The translations under genes and the position numbers were made by a program. Source: an uncultured Prevotella sp. (GTDB lineage: Bacteria; Bacteroidota; Bacteroidia; Bacteroidales; Bacteroidaceae). Taken from it: 64,000 nt of DNA. Each line of letters begins with the position of its first letter. Within the stretch, counting starts at the first letter, position 1. Positions 8,147 through 16,005 of the stretch are shown here, piece after piece. Under the pieces are notes generated by a model. It ran no database searches and was not told the origin of the DNA. It saw only the letters and a program-made list of their open reading frames with translations. The stretch lies in NCBI GenBank assembly GCA_946404405.1, contig CAMJDL010000002.1:1-64000 (forward strand), written 5' to 3'.

Positions 8147-9226
8147 ATGGAAAAACAAATGAACTTTCTCGACAGAAACGAGTTTAATTTTGAGCCCAGC
8201 CAGAAGGTGGTTGACGCTATTAAGAATTTTGATCCTAAGACGTTGTGCTTCTACACCCGTATCTATGACGAGGGAAAGAAGAGTGTGATTAGTGTGCGTG
8301 TAAGTGAAATCTATAATGTACCCGAAGAGCAGGTGTTGCTGACATACGGTGGTGAGGATATGCTGAAGAATGCTATCCACTACTTCCTCAGTATCAATAG
8401 CCAGGACGGTGCCAAGGAACCTAACACCAAGATCCTGATTCCTGAGTTCTCATGGTGGTACTATAACCGTGTGGCATCGGAGTGTGGCGGTACCTTCGAG
8501 ATGTATCCCCTGCACGAGATGGAGGACACCTTCGCATACGATGTTGACGAGGTCATTGAATACACCAACCGTGTACATCCTCGTATGTTGCTGCTGGCTT
8601 CGCCCAACAACCCAACGGGAAACGGCCTTACACCTGAAGAGACAGGCCGTATCATGGAGAACATCCCAAGCGATACGATGGTACTGATTGACGAGGCATA
8701 CGCCAGCTTTATCTCAACGGATACTGCATATATTGCTCCGCTGGTCAACAAGTATTCGAACCTGATCATCTCGCGTACACTCAGCAAGTTCTATGGCTTG
8801 CCCGGTCTGCGTTGTGGCTTTGGCTTCATCGGTAAGGGTCACGACCAGTTCCTGAGCTACGTCAACAAGTACTTAGGCTACAACCGCTTCTCAGAGGCTG
8901 TGGCACTGGCTGCTCTCGACAGCGACGAGCACTACCGCCACGTGGCTGACGACATGGAGTGGGGACGCCAGTTGTATAAGAAGGAGCTTGGCAACCTGCC
9001 TGGTTTCAAGGTTTATAAGAGTGTGGCTAACTTCATCCTCATCAAGTACCCGCTTGAGATTAAGGACAAGTTGATGCAGGCCCTGAAGATACAGGACTAC
9101 AAGATTAAGTTCATGTCTGATAAAGGCCTGGAGTCTTGCCTCCGCATCACGCTGGGTCGTAAGGAGCAGACGCAGACGGTGGTCGACACCATTTTGCGCT
9201 GCGTAAACGTAGCTAGTGACAAGTGA
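8147..9226 (+). CDS. HisC-like class I/II aminotransferase
   Basis: 359 aa, the usual length of histidinol-phosphate-type PLP aminotransferases. S-P-N-N-P-T-G-N (substrate/PLP region), D-E-A-Y (Asp contacting the pyridine nitrogen) and S-R-T-L-S-K-F-Y-G-L-P-G-L-R-C-G (PLP Lys in the S-K pair, then the Arg that binds the substrate carboxylate or phosphate) are all present. It need not be the histidine enzyme: no his genes are near, and it follows two lipid-related genes, so an amino-alcohol phosphate substrate for the CDP-alcohol transferase is plausible but unproven. Its stop codon TGA (9224-9226) is contributed by a 7-bp repeat array. Confidence 0.85.
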   Translation: MEKQMNFLDRNEFNFEPSQKVVDAIKNFDPKTLCFYTRIYDEGKKSVISVRVSEIYNVPEEQVLLTYGGEDMLKNAIHYFLSINSQDGAKEPNTKILIPEFSWWYYNRVASECGGTFEMYPLHEMEDTFAYDVDEVIEYTNRVHPRMLLLASPNNPTGNGLTPEETGRIMENIPSDTMVLIDEAYASFISTDTAYIAPLVNKYSNLIISRTLSKFYGLPGLRCGFGFIGKGHDQFLSYVNKYLGYNRFSEAVALAALDSDEHYRHVADDMEWGRQLYKKELGNLPGFKVYKSVANFILIKYPLEIKDKLMQALKIQDYKIKFMSDKGLESCLRITLGRKEQTQTVVDTILRCVNVASDK

Positions 9227-9242
9227 ATAGTGAACAGTGAAA
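9222..9242 (+). repeat. Degenerate 7-bp tandem array
   Basis: Units AGTGAAT, AGTGAAC, AGTGAAA. The array carries the stop codon of the aminotransferase gene and a possible GTG start (9230) of the next gene. Confidence 0.75.
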
Positions 9243-9262
9243 AAATTGCTACCGCACGACAA

Positions 9263-9583
9263 ATGACGCAGGAAGAGAAGACACAATTGGAAGAAAGGAT
9301 TGTCGACGTGCTGAAAACCGTCTATGATCCTGAGATCCCTGTCAATATCTATGACTTGGGCATGATCTACAAGATCGATGTCCAGGAAGACAGCAGTGTG
9401 GAGCTGGATATGACATTCACAGCTCCCAACTGCCCTGCTGCCGACTTTATATTAGAAGATGTACGCACGAAGGTCGAATCTGTTGATGGCATCAAGGGTG
9501 CCACTGTCAACTTGGTCTTCGAACCTGCATGGGACCAGTCGATGATGAGCGAAGAAGCGAGAGTCGAACTGGGATTTGACTAA
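9263..9583 (+). CDS. MIP18/SufT family (DUF59) Fe-S maturation factor
   Basis: About 106 aa. D-P-E-I-P-V-N-I-Y-D-L-G-M-I-Y and T-A-P-N-C-P-A-A-D are the DUF59 signatures, the second holding the reactive Cys. These proteins help deliver iron-sulfur clusters to target enzymes. The ATG at 9263 is preferred; a GTG at 9230 in frame lies inside the 7-bp repeat array and would add 11 residues of repeat-coded sequence. No suf or isc genes are in the window, so it is a standalone factor. Confidence 0.85.
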   Translation: MTQEEKTQLEERIVDVLKTVYDPEIPVNIYDLGMIYKIDVQEDSSVELDMTFTAPNCPAADFILEDVRTKVESVDGIKGATVNLVFEPAWDQSMMSEEARVELGFD

Positions 9584-9618
9584 TGTAAGATGTAAGAAGT
9601 AAGATGTAAGAAGTGATG
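9584..9618 (+). repeat. Degenerate 7-bp tandem array ending in the lpxH start codon
   Basis: Units TGTAAGA, TGTAAGA, AGTAAGA, TGTAAGA, AGTGATG. The array starts directly after the TAA of the DUF59 gene and its last unit contains the ATG of lpxH (9616-9618). Confidence 0.8.
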
Positions 9619-10401
9619 AAGAACGTCTATTTCCTCAGCGATGCCCACCTTGGCTCACTTGCTGTTCCACACCAACGCATGCAGGAACGCAGATTGGTGC
9701 GCTTCCTCGATAGTATCAAGGAGAAGGCTGCAGCCATCTACCTGTTGGGCGACATGTTCGACTTTTGGTACGAATACAAGTATGTGGTGCCTAAGGGCTT
9801 TACCCGTTTCTTGGGTAAAGTGTCGGAACTGACGGATATGGGTGTCGAGGTGCATTATTTTACGGGCAACCACGACATCTGGGCCTACGAATATCTGGCC
9901 AAGGAGTGTGGTGTCATTCTTCATAAGCAGGCAGAGACGACGGAGATTTATGGTCATGAGTTCTTCTTGGCTCATGGCGATGGTATGGGCGACCCCAACA
10001 AGTCGTTCAAGGTTATTCGTGCCATCTTCCATAATAAGGTGTGCCAATGGCTCTTCTCCGCTCTCCATCCCCGTTGGGGTATGAGTTTTGGATTGACTTG
10101 GGCCAAGCATAGTTATATCAAGCACAAGGAGAACGACGATGTTTACTATCTGGGTGAGGATAAAGAGCATCTGGTGCTCTATGCCAAGAAGTATATCCAA
10201 GATCATCCTAATATCGACTACTTCATCTTCGGACACCGTCATATAGAACTCGATATCAAACTGGCCCGTCCCGTAGAAGCAGAAGGACATAAGGCACGAA
10301 TGATGATTCTGGGCGACTGGATCAGTCAGTTCACCTATGCCGTCTATGATGGTGAACACATGTTCCTGGAAGAATACATAGAAGGTGAGAGTCAACCATG
10401 A
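9616..10401 (+). CDS. lpxH: UDP-2,3-diacylglucosamine diphosphatase
   Basis: 261 aa calcineurin-like phosphoesterase. Metal-binding motifs are in order: S-D-A-H-L-G (residues 8-13), G-D-M-F-D-F-W, G-N-H-D, H-G-D-G and G-H-R-H. The D-F-W-Y-E-Y stretch after the second motif is typical of LpxH-type enzymes, which cleave UDP-2,3-diacylglucosamine to lipid X in lipid A synthesis at the inner membrane face. The ATG at 9616 is used; a GTG directly before it is also in frame. No other lpx genes are adjacent. Plain phosphoesterases share the core motifs, but the length and W-rich region favour LpxH. Confidence 0.85.
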   Translation: MKNVYFLSDAHLGSLAVPHQRMQERRLVRFLDSIKEKAAAIYLLGDMFDFWYEYKYVVPKGFTRFLGKVSELTDMGVEVHYFTGNHDIWAYEYLAKECGVILHKQAETTEIYGHEFFLAHGDGMGDPNKSFKVIRAIFHNKVCQWLFSALHPRWGMSFGLTWAKHSYIKHKENDDVYYLGEDKEHLVLYAKKYIQDHPNIDYFIFGHRHIELDIKLARPVEAEGHKARMMILGDWISQFTYAVYDGEHMFLEEYIEGESQP

Positions 10402-10450
10402 CCCTCACTTTTTTTTCAGGAAAACGTTTGGCGTTTTGAAGGGAAATGAG

Positions 10451-10458
10451 TAAATTTG
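10451..10458 (+). promoter_or_regulatory. -7 box for the signalling operon
   Basis: TAAATTTG at 10451-10458, about 58 bases before the alarmone hydrolase ATG. TTG-containing sequence about 22-26 bases upstream can act as the -33 element. Confidence 0.55.
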
Positions 10459-10516
10459 CAGGGTCAATACCTCCTACTAACAAAAGTAATGATAAATCTC
10501 AATAATGAAATAAACT

Positions 10517-11095
10517 ATGGCAAACAGCCCCTTAGACACCACACTGTTGGACCGCGCCATCATCTTTGCGGTTCGCGCCCATGCCGGGACAGAGCGTCGC
10601 GGCAAGGGGTTCCCTTATATTGTCCATCCGATGGAGGCTGTGGAAATCGTGGCCACGATGACATCCGACCAGGAACTGCTGGCCGCTGCAGCCCTGCACG
10701 ACACCGTGGAGGATACTTACGTTACCATCGAACAGATTCGCACAGAATTCGGCGAACGTGTAGCCTCGTTTGTTGCTGTAGAGAGCGATGAGCCTCATCA
10801 GAGACGTGATAGCGTAGAAAACTGGCGTGCCCGCAAGCAGGCAGCCGTCGATCGTATTGCCAGTGCTTCGCACGATGCCAAGATCGTGGCTCTCGGCGAC
10901 AAGCTCTCGAATATGCGGGCAATCGCCCGCGACTATGCCCAGCAGGGCGATGCCCTGTGGGACCTTTTCCACGCCAAGGACCCCAAAGACCACGAGTGGC
11001 ACTACCGCGGACTGGCGGGTGCGCTCAGTGAACTCCGCGACACCTTCGCATACAAGGAGTTCGAGGAACTCATTAATCAAGTATTCGGAAAATGA
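10517..11095 (+). CDS. Small alarmone hydrolase-like HD protein (MESH1/SpoT hydrolase type)
   Basis: 192 aa consisting of one HD domain. Motifs match (p)ppGpp hydrolases: R-A-H-A-G-T-E-R-R-G-K-G-F-P-Y-I-V-H-P (first metal His), A-A-L-H-D-T-V-E-D-T (HD and ED pairs) and A-L-G-D-K-L-S-N-M-R (last metal Asp). No synthetase, TGS or ACT domain is present, so it is a stand-alone small alarmone hydrolase that would convert ppGpp to GDP plus pyrophosphate. A separate synthetase-type protein is encoded at 14795-15856 in the same gene run, so the two RSH activities appear split. The next gene overlaps its stop by ATGA. Confidence 0.8.
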   Translation: MANSPLDTTLLDRAIIFAVRAHAGTERRGKGFPYIVHPMEAVEIVATMTSDQELLAAAALHDTVEDTYVTIEQIRTEFGERVASFVAVESDEPHQRRDSVENWRARKQAAVDRIASASHDAKIVALGDKLSNMRAIARDYAQQGDALWDLFHAKDPKDHEWHYRGLAGALSELRDTFAYKEFEELINQVFGK

Positions 11096-12036
11096 AACAG
11101 ACATTATACCTATTCATTGCAATGATGGCAATGGCTCAGACTATGATAGCACAGAATGAGACCATTGTATTCACACCGCAATGGACGGCGCAGGCCCAGT
11201 TCGCAGGCTACTACGTGGCCGAAACAAAAGGCTTTTACCGCGAGGCGGGGGTGAATGTTCGAATAGAACATCCGTCATCCACTCAGCCCGCCATGACTCG
11301 CCTGCGCAATAACGAGTGTCAGGCCACGACGCTACAACTCTGTCAAGCGATGGAGATTGTGGATGGCGGTATCCCCCTGGTCAACATCCTTCAGACTTCG
11401 ATGAACAATGCGATGGTTATTGTCTCTGCCCGCGACAAGGATCCGTTAACACAAAAGGGAGCCCGTGTGGGTATATGGAGTGTCGGCTTCGGTCAGTTGG
11501 CCATCTGCATGAGCATTAAAGATCATCTGGACTATCAGTGGATACGCTTCGCCCAAAACGTCAATCTGTTTGTGGCCGGTGCCCTTGATGCTACACTGGC
11601 TATGAGCTATAACGAGTACTATCAACTGGTGCAGGCGGGCGTTAAGATGACCGATAAGAACGTCTATCGTTTTTGTGATCACGGCTACAATGTGCAGGAG
11701 GATGGCGTCTATATGACCCGCGAATATTATTCCAAGCACAAAGAGCAGGCACACCGCTTTGCCCAGGCCAGCAGAAAAGGATGGGAGTGGGCCGCTGCAC
11801 ACCCGCAAGAGGCGTTAGACATTGTAATGCAGTATGTCGACAAGAATCACATCGCCACAAACCGCGTCATGCAGCGGCTGATGCTTAAGGAGGTGCTGCG
11901 TCTGCAGGTGGACCGCGAATCGAAGAAACGCGAGTTTCGGCTGCGTCCCGACATGGTGCGAAAAGCCAGTCAGCTGATGGTGGAGAACCAGATGCTGAGT
12001 CGCGAAGTGACGTACAATGAACTTATTGACCATTGA
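11092..12036 (+). CDS. NMT1/THI5-like periplasmic substrate-binding protein, orphan
   Basis: 314 aa with a signal peptide (M-K-Q-T-L-Y-L-F-I-A ... M-I-A-Q, cleavage probably after Ala). The F-T-P-Q-W-T-A-Q-A-Q-F-A-G-Y-Y-V-A motif followed by A-E-T-K-G-F-Y-R-E-A-G-V is characteristic of NMT1/THI5/SsuA-type binding proteins, usually part of ABC importers for pyrimidine or sulfonate compounds. No permease or ATPase gene lies nearby; instead it is coupled by an ATGA overlap to an alarmone hydrolase and followed by a Cache-domain phosphatase. A role as ligand receptor for the neighbouring sensors is a reasonable guess. Its last codons and TGA lie inside a 7-bp array. Confidence 0.8.
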   Translation: MKQTLYLFIAMMAMAQTMIAQNETIVFTPQWTAQAQFAGYYVAETKGFYREAGVNVRIEHPSSTQPAMTRLRNNECQATTLQLCQAMEIVDGGIPLVNILQTSMNNAMVIVSARDKDPLTQKGARVGIWSVGFGQLAICMSIKDHLDYQWIRFAQNVNLFVAGALDATLAMSYNEYYQLVQAGVKMTDKNVYRFCDHGYNVQEDGVYMTREYYSKHKEQAHRFAQASRKGWEWAAAHPQEALDIVMQYVDKNHIATNRVMQRLMLKEVLRLQVDRESKKREFRLRPDMVRKASQLMVENQMLSREVTYNELIDH

Positions 12037-12060
12037 CCATTGAACATTGACAATTATGAG
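12026..12060 (+). repeat. Degenerate 7-bp tandem array joining two genes
   Basis: Units TTGACCA, TTGACCA, TTGAACA, TTGACAA, TTATGAG. It contains the stop of the binding-protein gene (12034-12036) and the ATG of the phosphatase gene (12056-12058). Confidence 0.85.
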
Positions 12061-14440
12061 TAAGATTTTCACATATATCCGTCGCAAACTCTCCGTCAGG
12101 GTCAGCCTGTGGGTGGTGTTCTTTGCCGCCATCATCTTCAATGTCGCCCTCGGATTCCTGTTCTATCAGTCGCGTGAGGCTGTGCGCCAGGAGGCTATCA
12201 GCCGCGCTACGACGATTTTGGATAAGACCTCGCTGCGTGTAGAGGGTATTCTGAACCGTGTGGAGGTGGCATCGAACATGACCAAGTGGCTAGTGGAGCG
12301 CCATCCCGATAAGGCCGACTCAATGTTTGTCTATAGCAGGGGCATGCTGCAGAACAATCCAGACTTCTACAACTGCTCCATCGCCTTCGAACCTTACTAT
12401 TTTAAGGACAAAGGGCGCTACTTCTCTGCCTACACCAAACATATAGGCGACTCGCTACGTACCATACAGGGGGGCAGCGACCACTACCAGTATTTCTTTG
12501 CCGACTGGTATCTCATGTCCCAACTGCTTGGAAAGCCATGCTGGACAGAACCATATATGGACCTCGACGTAGCCACCAACACCAGCGAGATGGTGACCAG
12601 CTACTGTCAGACCATCAAGAACAAACAAGGAGAGGTGATAGGTGTTATCAATACCAGCCTCTCTATCTCATGGCTATCGCAGACCATCTCTGCGGTCAAG
12701 CCTTATCCTAACTCCTACAGCATTATGATTGGGCGTGGAGGTACTTACTTTGTACATCCCGACACGACGAAGATTACCCGTCAGACCATCTTCACACAGA
12801 CCCTCGAGCATCCCGACACAGCCATGACAGCCCTGGGCTATGCGATGCAACGTGGCGAGGAGGGCATGAAACATATGAATATCTATGGCAAGGACAGCTA
12901 TGTGTTCTACAAACCACTCGGACAGACAGGCTGCTCGATGGCTATCATCTGTCCTGAGAGCGACATCTTCGGAGGCTTCGACCGTCTGCGCAACAGTGTC
13001 AGAGCCATTGTCCTTGTGGGCTTGCTACTGATGCTCTACCTGTTTATCCGCATTATCACCCGTGAGCTGAAACCCTTGCGACGTCTTGCCCACGAGGCAG
13101 AGACCATCGCCTCAGGACAGTTCGATGCCGAATTACCCGACTTCCAGCGTGTCGACGAGATAGGCCAGCTGAGCCACTCGTTCGGCAACATGCAGCAGTC
13201 ATTGGTGAAATACATCGAAGAACTGAAGAACACCACCGCCCAGAAGGCTTCGATAGAAAGCGACCTCCGCATAGCCAGCGATATACAGATGGGCATGTTG
13301 CCCGAGAAGTTCCCGACGCGTGAAGACCGCGACGACGTACAGCTTTATGCCTCGCTGACCCCTGCCAAAGAGGTTGGTGGCGACCTGTTCGACTTCTATT
13401 TCCGCGACGAGAAGCTCTTCTTCTGCATCGGCGACGTGTCAGGCAAGGGTGTGCCCGCCTCGCTCTTCATGGCCGTCACGCGTTCTACTTTCCGCACTGT
13501 TTCGGCCCACGAGTCGATGCCCGACCGTATTGTGATGACAATGAACAAGGCGATTGCCGACATGAACAAGACCCACATGTTTGTGACCCTCTTTGTCGGT
13601 GTGCTCGACTTGCCCACAGGCCGACTGCACTACTGCAACGCCGGTCACGATGCGCCGTTGCTCGTCGGTGCCGGCGTGGGCGAATTGCCGTGCGATGCAA
13701 ATATCCCCGTTGGTTTTATGCCATCATGGAAATACACGTTGCAGGAGGCACAGATTTTCACTGGTACCACCATCTTACTTTTTACCGACGGACTGACCGA
13801 AGCTATGAATGCCAACTATGAGCAGTTCCAGATGGAGCGTGTCAACGATGTGGCCTTCCAGGCTCTCTCGCACGGGCAACAGGAGCCCCGCCAACTCATC
13901 GCACAGATGACCGATGCCGTCCACGAGTTTGTGGGCGATGCCGAGCAGAGCGACGATTTGACCATGATGGCCGTCCAGTATATCCGTCAGCAGAGCGATG
14001 TCAGGATGCGCAAGAGCCTTGTGTTGCCCTGCGACCTGCAAGAGGTGCCGCGACTGAATGCCTTTGTCGAAGAGGTCTGCCAGAGTGTGGGCTTCGACGA
14101 ACCCACCACCATGAGTATCAAGGTGGCCGTCGAAGAGGCAGTTGTCAACGTGATGAAATACGCCTATCCTCCCTCCTTCGGGGGGAACGAGGGGGGCCAC
14201 CGCGACGTGACCATCGAAGCCGCATCCAACGATGTGCGCCTGAAGTTCACCATCATCGACTGCGGTCAGCCTTTCGATCCCACCGTTCAGTCGGAAGTCG
14301 ACACCACACTCTCAGCCAACGAGCGGAAAATCGGTGGACTGGGCATCCACATTATTCGTCAAAACATGGATTCCATCAACTATGAGCGCATAGACAATCT
14401 CAATGTGCTGACGCTGAGGAAGAAGTTAAATAAAAATTGA
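12056..14440 (+). CDS. Cache-HAMP-PP2C (SpoIIE/RsbU type) phosphatase with C-terminal RsbW-like kinase domain
   Basis: 794 aa. Order: TM1 (about 17-37), periplasmic double-Cache sensor (about 40-310), TM2 (about 315-335), HAMP (to about 390), PP2C SpoIIE domain (about 405-640) and HATPase_c (about 665-790). Phosphatase metal residues lie in E-V-G-G-D-L-F-D, G-D-V-S-G-K-G, F-T-D-G-L-T-E-A and S-D-D-L-T-M-M. The HATPase has V-A-V-E-E-A-V-V-N-V-M-K (N box) and G-G-L-G-I-H-I-I-R. So phosphatase and kinase of a partner switch are in one sensor protein, and the STAS protein downstream is the likely substrate. Odd: a G/C-rich 12-residue insert (P-P-S-F-G-G-N-E-G-G-H-R) lies just after the N box. ATG at 12056 is used; a TTG at 12047 is in the repeat array. 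Confidence 0.9.
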   Translation: MSKIFTYIRRKLSVRVSLWVVFFAAIIFNVALGFLFYQSREAVRQEAISRATTILDKTSLRVEGILNRVEVASNMTKWLVERHPDKADSMFVYSRGMLQNNPDFYNCSIAFEPYYFKDKGRYFSAYTKHIGDSLRTIQGGSDHYQYFFADWYLMSQLLGKPCWTEPYMDLDVATNTSEMVTSYCQTIKNKQGEVIGVINTSLSISWLSQTISAVKPYPNSYSIMIGRGGTYFVHPDTTKITRQTIFTQTLEHPDTAMTALGYAMQRGEEGMKHMNIYGKDSYVFYKPLGQTGCSMAIICPESDIFGGFDRLRNSVRAIVLVGLLLMLYLFIRIITRELKPLRRLAHEAETIASGQFDAELPDFQRVDEIGQLSHSFGNMQQSLVKYIEELKNTTAQKASIESDLRIASDIQMGMLPEKFPTREDRDDVQLYASLTPAKEVGGDLFDFYFRDEKLFFCIGDVSGKGVPASLFMAVTRSTFRTVSAHESMPDRIVMTMNKAIADMNKTHMFVTLFVGVLDLPTGRLHYCNAGHDAPLLVGAGVGELPCDANIPVGFMPSWKYTLQEAQIFTGTTILLFTDGLTEAMNANYEQFQMERVNDVAFQALSHGQQEPRQLIAQMTDAVHEFVGDAEQSDDLTMMAVQYIRQQSDVRMRKSLVLPCDLQEVPRLNAFVEEVCQSVGFDEPTTMSIKVAVEEAVVNVMKYAYPPSFGGNEGGHRDVTIEAASNDVRLKFTIIDCGQPFDPTVQSEVDTTLSANERKIGGLGIHIIRQNMDSINYERIDNLNVLTLRKKLNKN

Positions 14441-14471
14441 TAATTGACAATTGACAATTGATAATTAAAAA
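14437..14471 (+). repeat. Degenerate 7-bp tandem array
   Basis: Units TTGATAA, TTGACAA, TTGACAA, TTGATAA, TTAAAAA. The first unit contains the TGA stop of the phosphatase gene; the STAS gene begins 8 bp after the array. Confidence 0.85.
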
Positions 14472-14478
14472 TAAGATT

Positions 14479-14781
14479 ATGAACGTAAGAATTGAAGAAA
14501 TCGACGGCAACGTAGTTGCCATTCTGGAAGGTAATCTCGACACAGCTGCTGCCGCAGAAACCGAAAAGGTAATGAGTCCGCTGAACGACGTGGAGGGTAA
14601 AGACATCATCATCGATTGCACTGATCTGGCATATATCTCTTCAGCAGGTCTGCGCATCTTTTTGGGTATACTGCAGAGCGCCCAGGCCAAAGGCGGGCAT
14701 GTCTATATCCGGGGTATCAATGATAATGTCCGTGCAGTCTTCACCATCACGGGTTTCAGCAATATCTTCGAGTTTAAGTAA
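14479..14781 (+). CDS. STAS domain protein (anti-sigma-factor-antagonist type)
   Basis: 100 aa, a single STAS domain like SpoIIAA/RsbV. The phosphorylation loop D-C-T-D-L-A-Y-I-S-S-A-G-L-R carries the expected Ser pair before A-G-L. The strand-rich start (V-R-I-E-E-I-D-G-N-V-V-A-I-L-E-G-N-L-D) also fits. It should be phosphorylated by an RsbW-type kinase and dephosphorylated by a PP2C phosphatase; both activities are in the preceding protein. No sigma factor is encoded nearby, so the final target is unknown. It lies 13 bp before the RelA/SpoT-type gene and is related to the second STAS protein at 23765-24073. Confidence 0.9.
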   Translation: MNVRIEEIDGNVVAILEGNLDTAAAAETEKVMSPLNDVEGKDIIIDCTDLAYISSAGLRIFLGILQSAQAKGGHVYIRGINDNVRAVFTITGFSNIFEFK

Positions 14782-14794
14782 ACTCCGTTCCGAG

Positions 14795-15856
14795 ATGGAT
14801 AAACAATTATCACTTGATCCGCATGGCGAACAGCTGTTGCAGCAATACCGCGAGTTGCGTCCTACGCTGCAGCAATTAGCCGACGAGGCCAGTAGCCTGT
14901 TGCGCCGTGCTCTACGCGAACAGAATATCTACATCACAGCCATGGAGCACCGCGTGAAAACAGAAAAGTCGCTCACGGGAAAACTGGAGCTGAAGGGTGC
15001 GAAATACAAGAGTATCGATGACATCACCGACCTTGTAGGACTGCGTGTCATCACCTTCTATACCGACGAGGTGGACAAGGTGGCGGCCATCGCCAAGAGC
15101 GTGTTCGACATAGACTGGCAGGAAAGCGTCGATAAGCGTAAGTTGCACAAGTTGGACTCCTTCGGCTACAACTCCCTGCACTACATCTGCCGACTGAAAA
15201 CCGGTGGTCCGCGCTTTGAGTTGCAGATGCGTACAGCCCTTCAGCACGTGTGGTCTACCATTGAGCACGATACAGGATACAAAGGCGATGTAAAAGTTCC
15301 CGACGTGTACCTGCGACAGTTCAACCGGTTGGCAGGAATGGCAGAGCTGATGGACGATGAGTTCAGCCGACTGAGAACAGTCCTAACCGACTATCGCCGA
15401 CAGACACTGGCACTGGTAAAGAATGGTAAGCTTGACGATGTGCCACTCTCGCGCGACACGTTCCGGAGCTATCTGGAACTACATCCGTTTGACCGTCTGA
15501 ATAAGCGTATCGCTGCCGTCAACCAGGCAGAGATATGGCCCGTTTCGGTGATGTCTTATCTGCGCGTGCTGGAGTTCTTAGGGATGGAGACGCTCGGTCA
15601 GGTACAGCACTTCATCGACGAGAATAGTGACGATGCCTATCAGTTGGCACTCTCACAACTGGCCATTACCGACCTTGACATCCTCTCTTCGAACACGGCC
15701 TTGCAATATCTCTGTCTGGTCTATGTGCTGAAGCATGATGGAGGGCGCGATGGTCTAAAATCACTCTACGACCTCATCAATGGAGAAAGTGATGCCAACT
15801 ATATCGTGGCAGATATGATGATGGAGCAGGCTAAGACGCTGCCGTTTATGCAATAA
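14795..15856 (+). CDS. RelA/SpoT-type alarmone synthetase domain protein
   Basis: 353 aa. The RelA/SpoT nucleotidyltransferase fold occupies about residues 15-190: K-S-I-D-D-I-T-D-L-V-G-L-R-V-I, G-Y-N-S-L-H-Y-I-C-R and F-E-L-Q-M-R-T-A-L-Q-H-V-W-S-T-I-E-H-D (Glu/Gln, His and EHD motif of ppGpp synthetases). The C-terminal 160 residues are helical with no known domain; no HD hydrolase, TGS or ACT domain is present. It is probably a small or medium alarmone synthetase with its own C-terminal sensor or oligomer part. Linked to STAS and phosphatase genes in one operon and to a separate hydrolase at the operon start. ATG at 14795 chosen because it follows the STAS stop by 13 bp. Confidence 0.85.
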   Translation: MDKQLSLDPHGEQLLQQYRELRPTLQQLADEASSLLRRALREQNIYITAMEHRVKTEKSLTGKLELKGAKYKSIDDITDLVGLRVITFYTDEVDKVAAIAKSVFDIDWQESVDKRKLHKLDSFGYNSLHYICRLKTGGPRFELQMRTALQHVWSTIEHDTGYKGDVKVPDVYLRQFNRLAGMAELMDDEFSRLRTVLTDYRRQTLALVKNGKLDDVPLSRDTFRSYLELHPFDRLNKRIAAVNQAEIWPVSVMSYLRVLEFLGMETLGQVQHFIDENSDDAYQLALSQLAITDLDILSSNTALQYLCLVYVLKHDGGRDGLKSLYDLINGESDANYIVADMMMEQAKTLPFMQ

Positions 15857-15969
15857 GGATGCTTGTCATTGCCAGAACGGGCTGGTGTATAGCTATTGTA
15901 ATAAAATGGAAGATACTGCACGTAGGACGATACGATTGCAAAAACGGTTAAAATAATAAGGGAAAACAC

Positions 15970-15999
15970 TTGATAGTTTCAAAAAAGTTTGTAACTTTG
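15970..15999 (+). promoter_or_regulatory. Promoter of the Cache-HAMP/histidine kinase pair
   Basis: TTG at 15970-15972 and TAACTTTG at 15992-15999 match the Bacteroidota -33/-7 pattern. The ATG follows at 16006, so the leader is very short. The gap 15857-15991 holds nothing else that I can see. Confidence 0.65.
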
Positions 16000-16005
16000 C
16001 AACCG

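Noticed and set aside
8147..9226. Histidine biosynthesis hisC
   Set aside because: The fold fits, but no other his genes are near and the neighbours are lipid-related, so only a HisC-like label is justified.
9222..9618. 7-bp arrays considered as a CRISPR-like repeat
   Set aside because: Units are 7 bp, directly adjacent, degenerate and without spacers; no cas genes are present.
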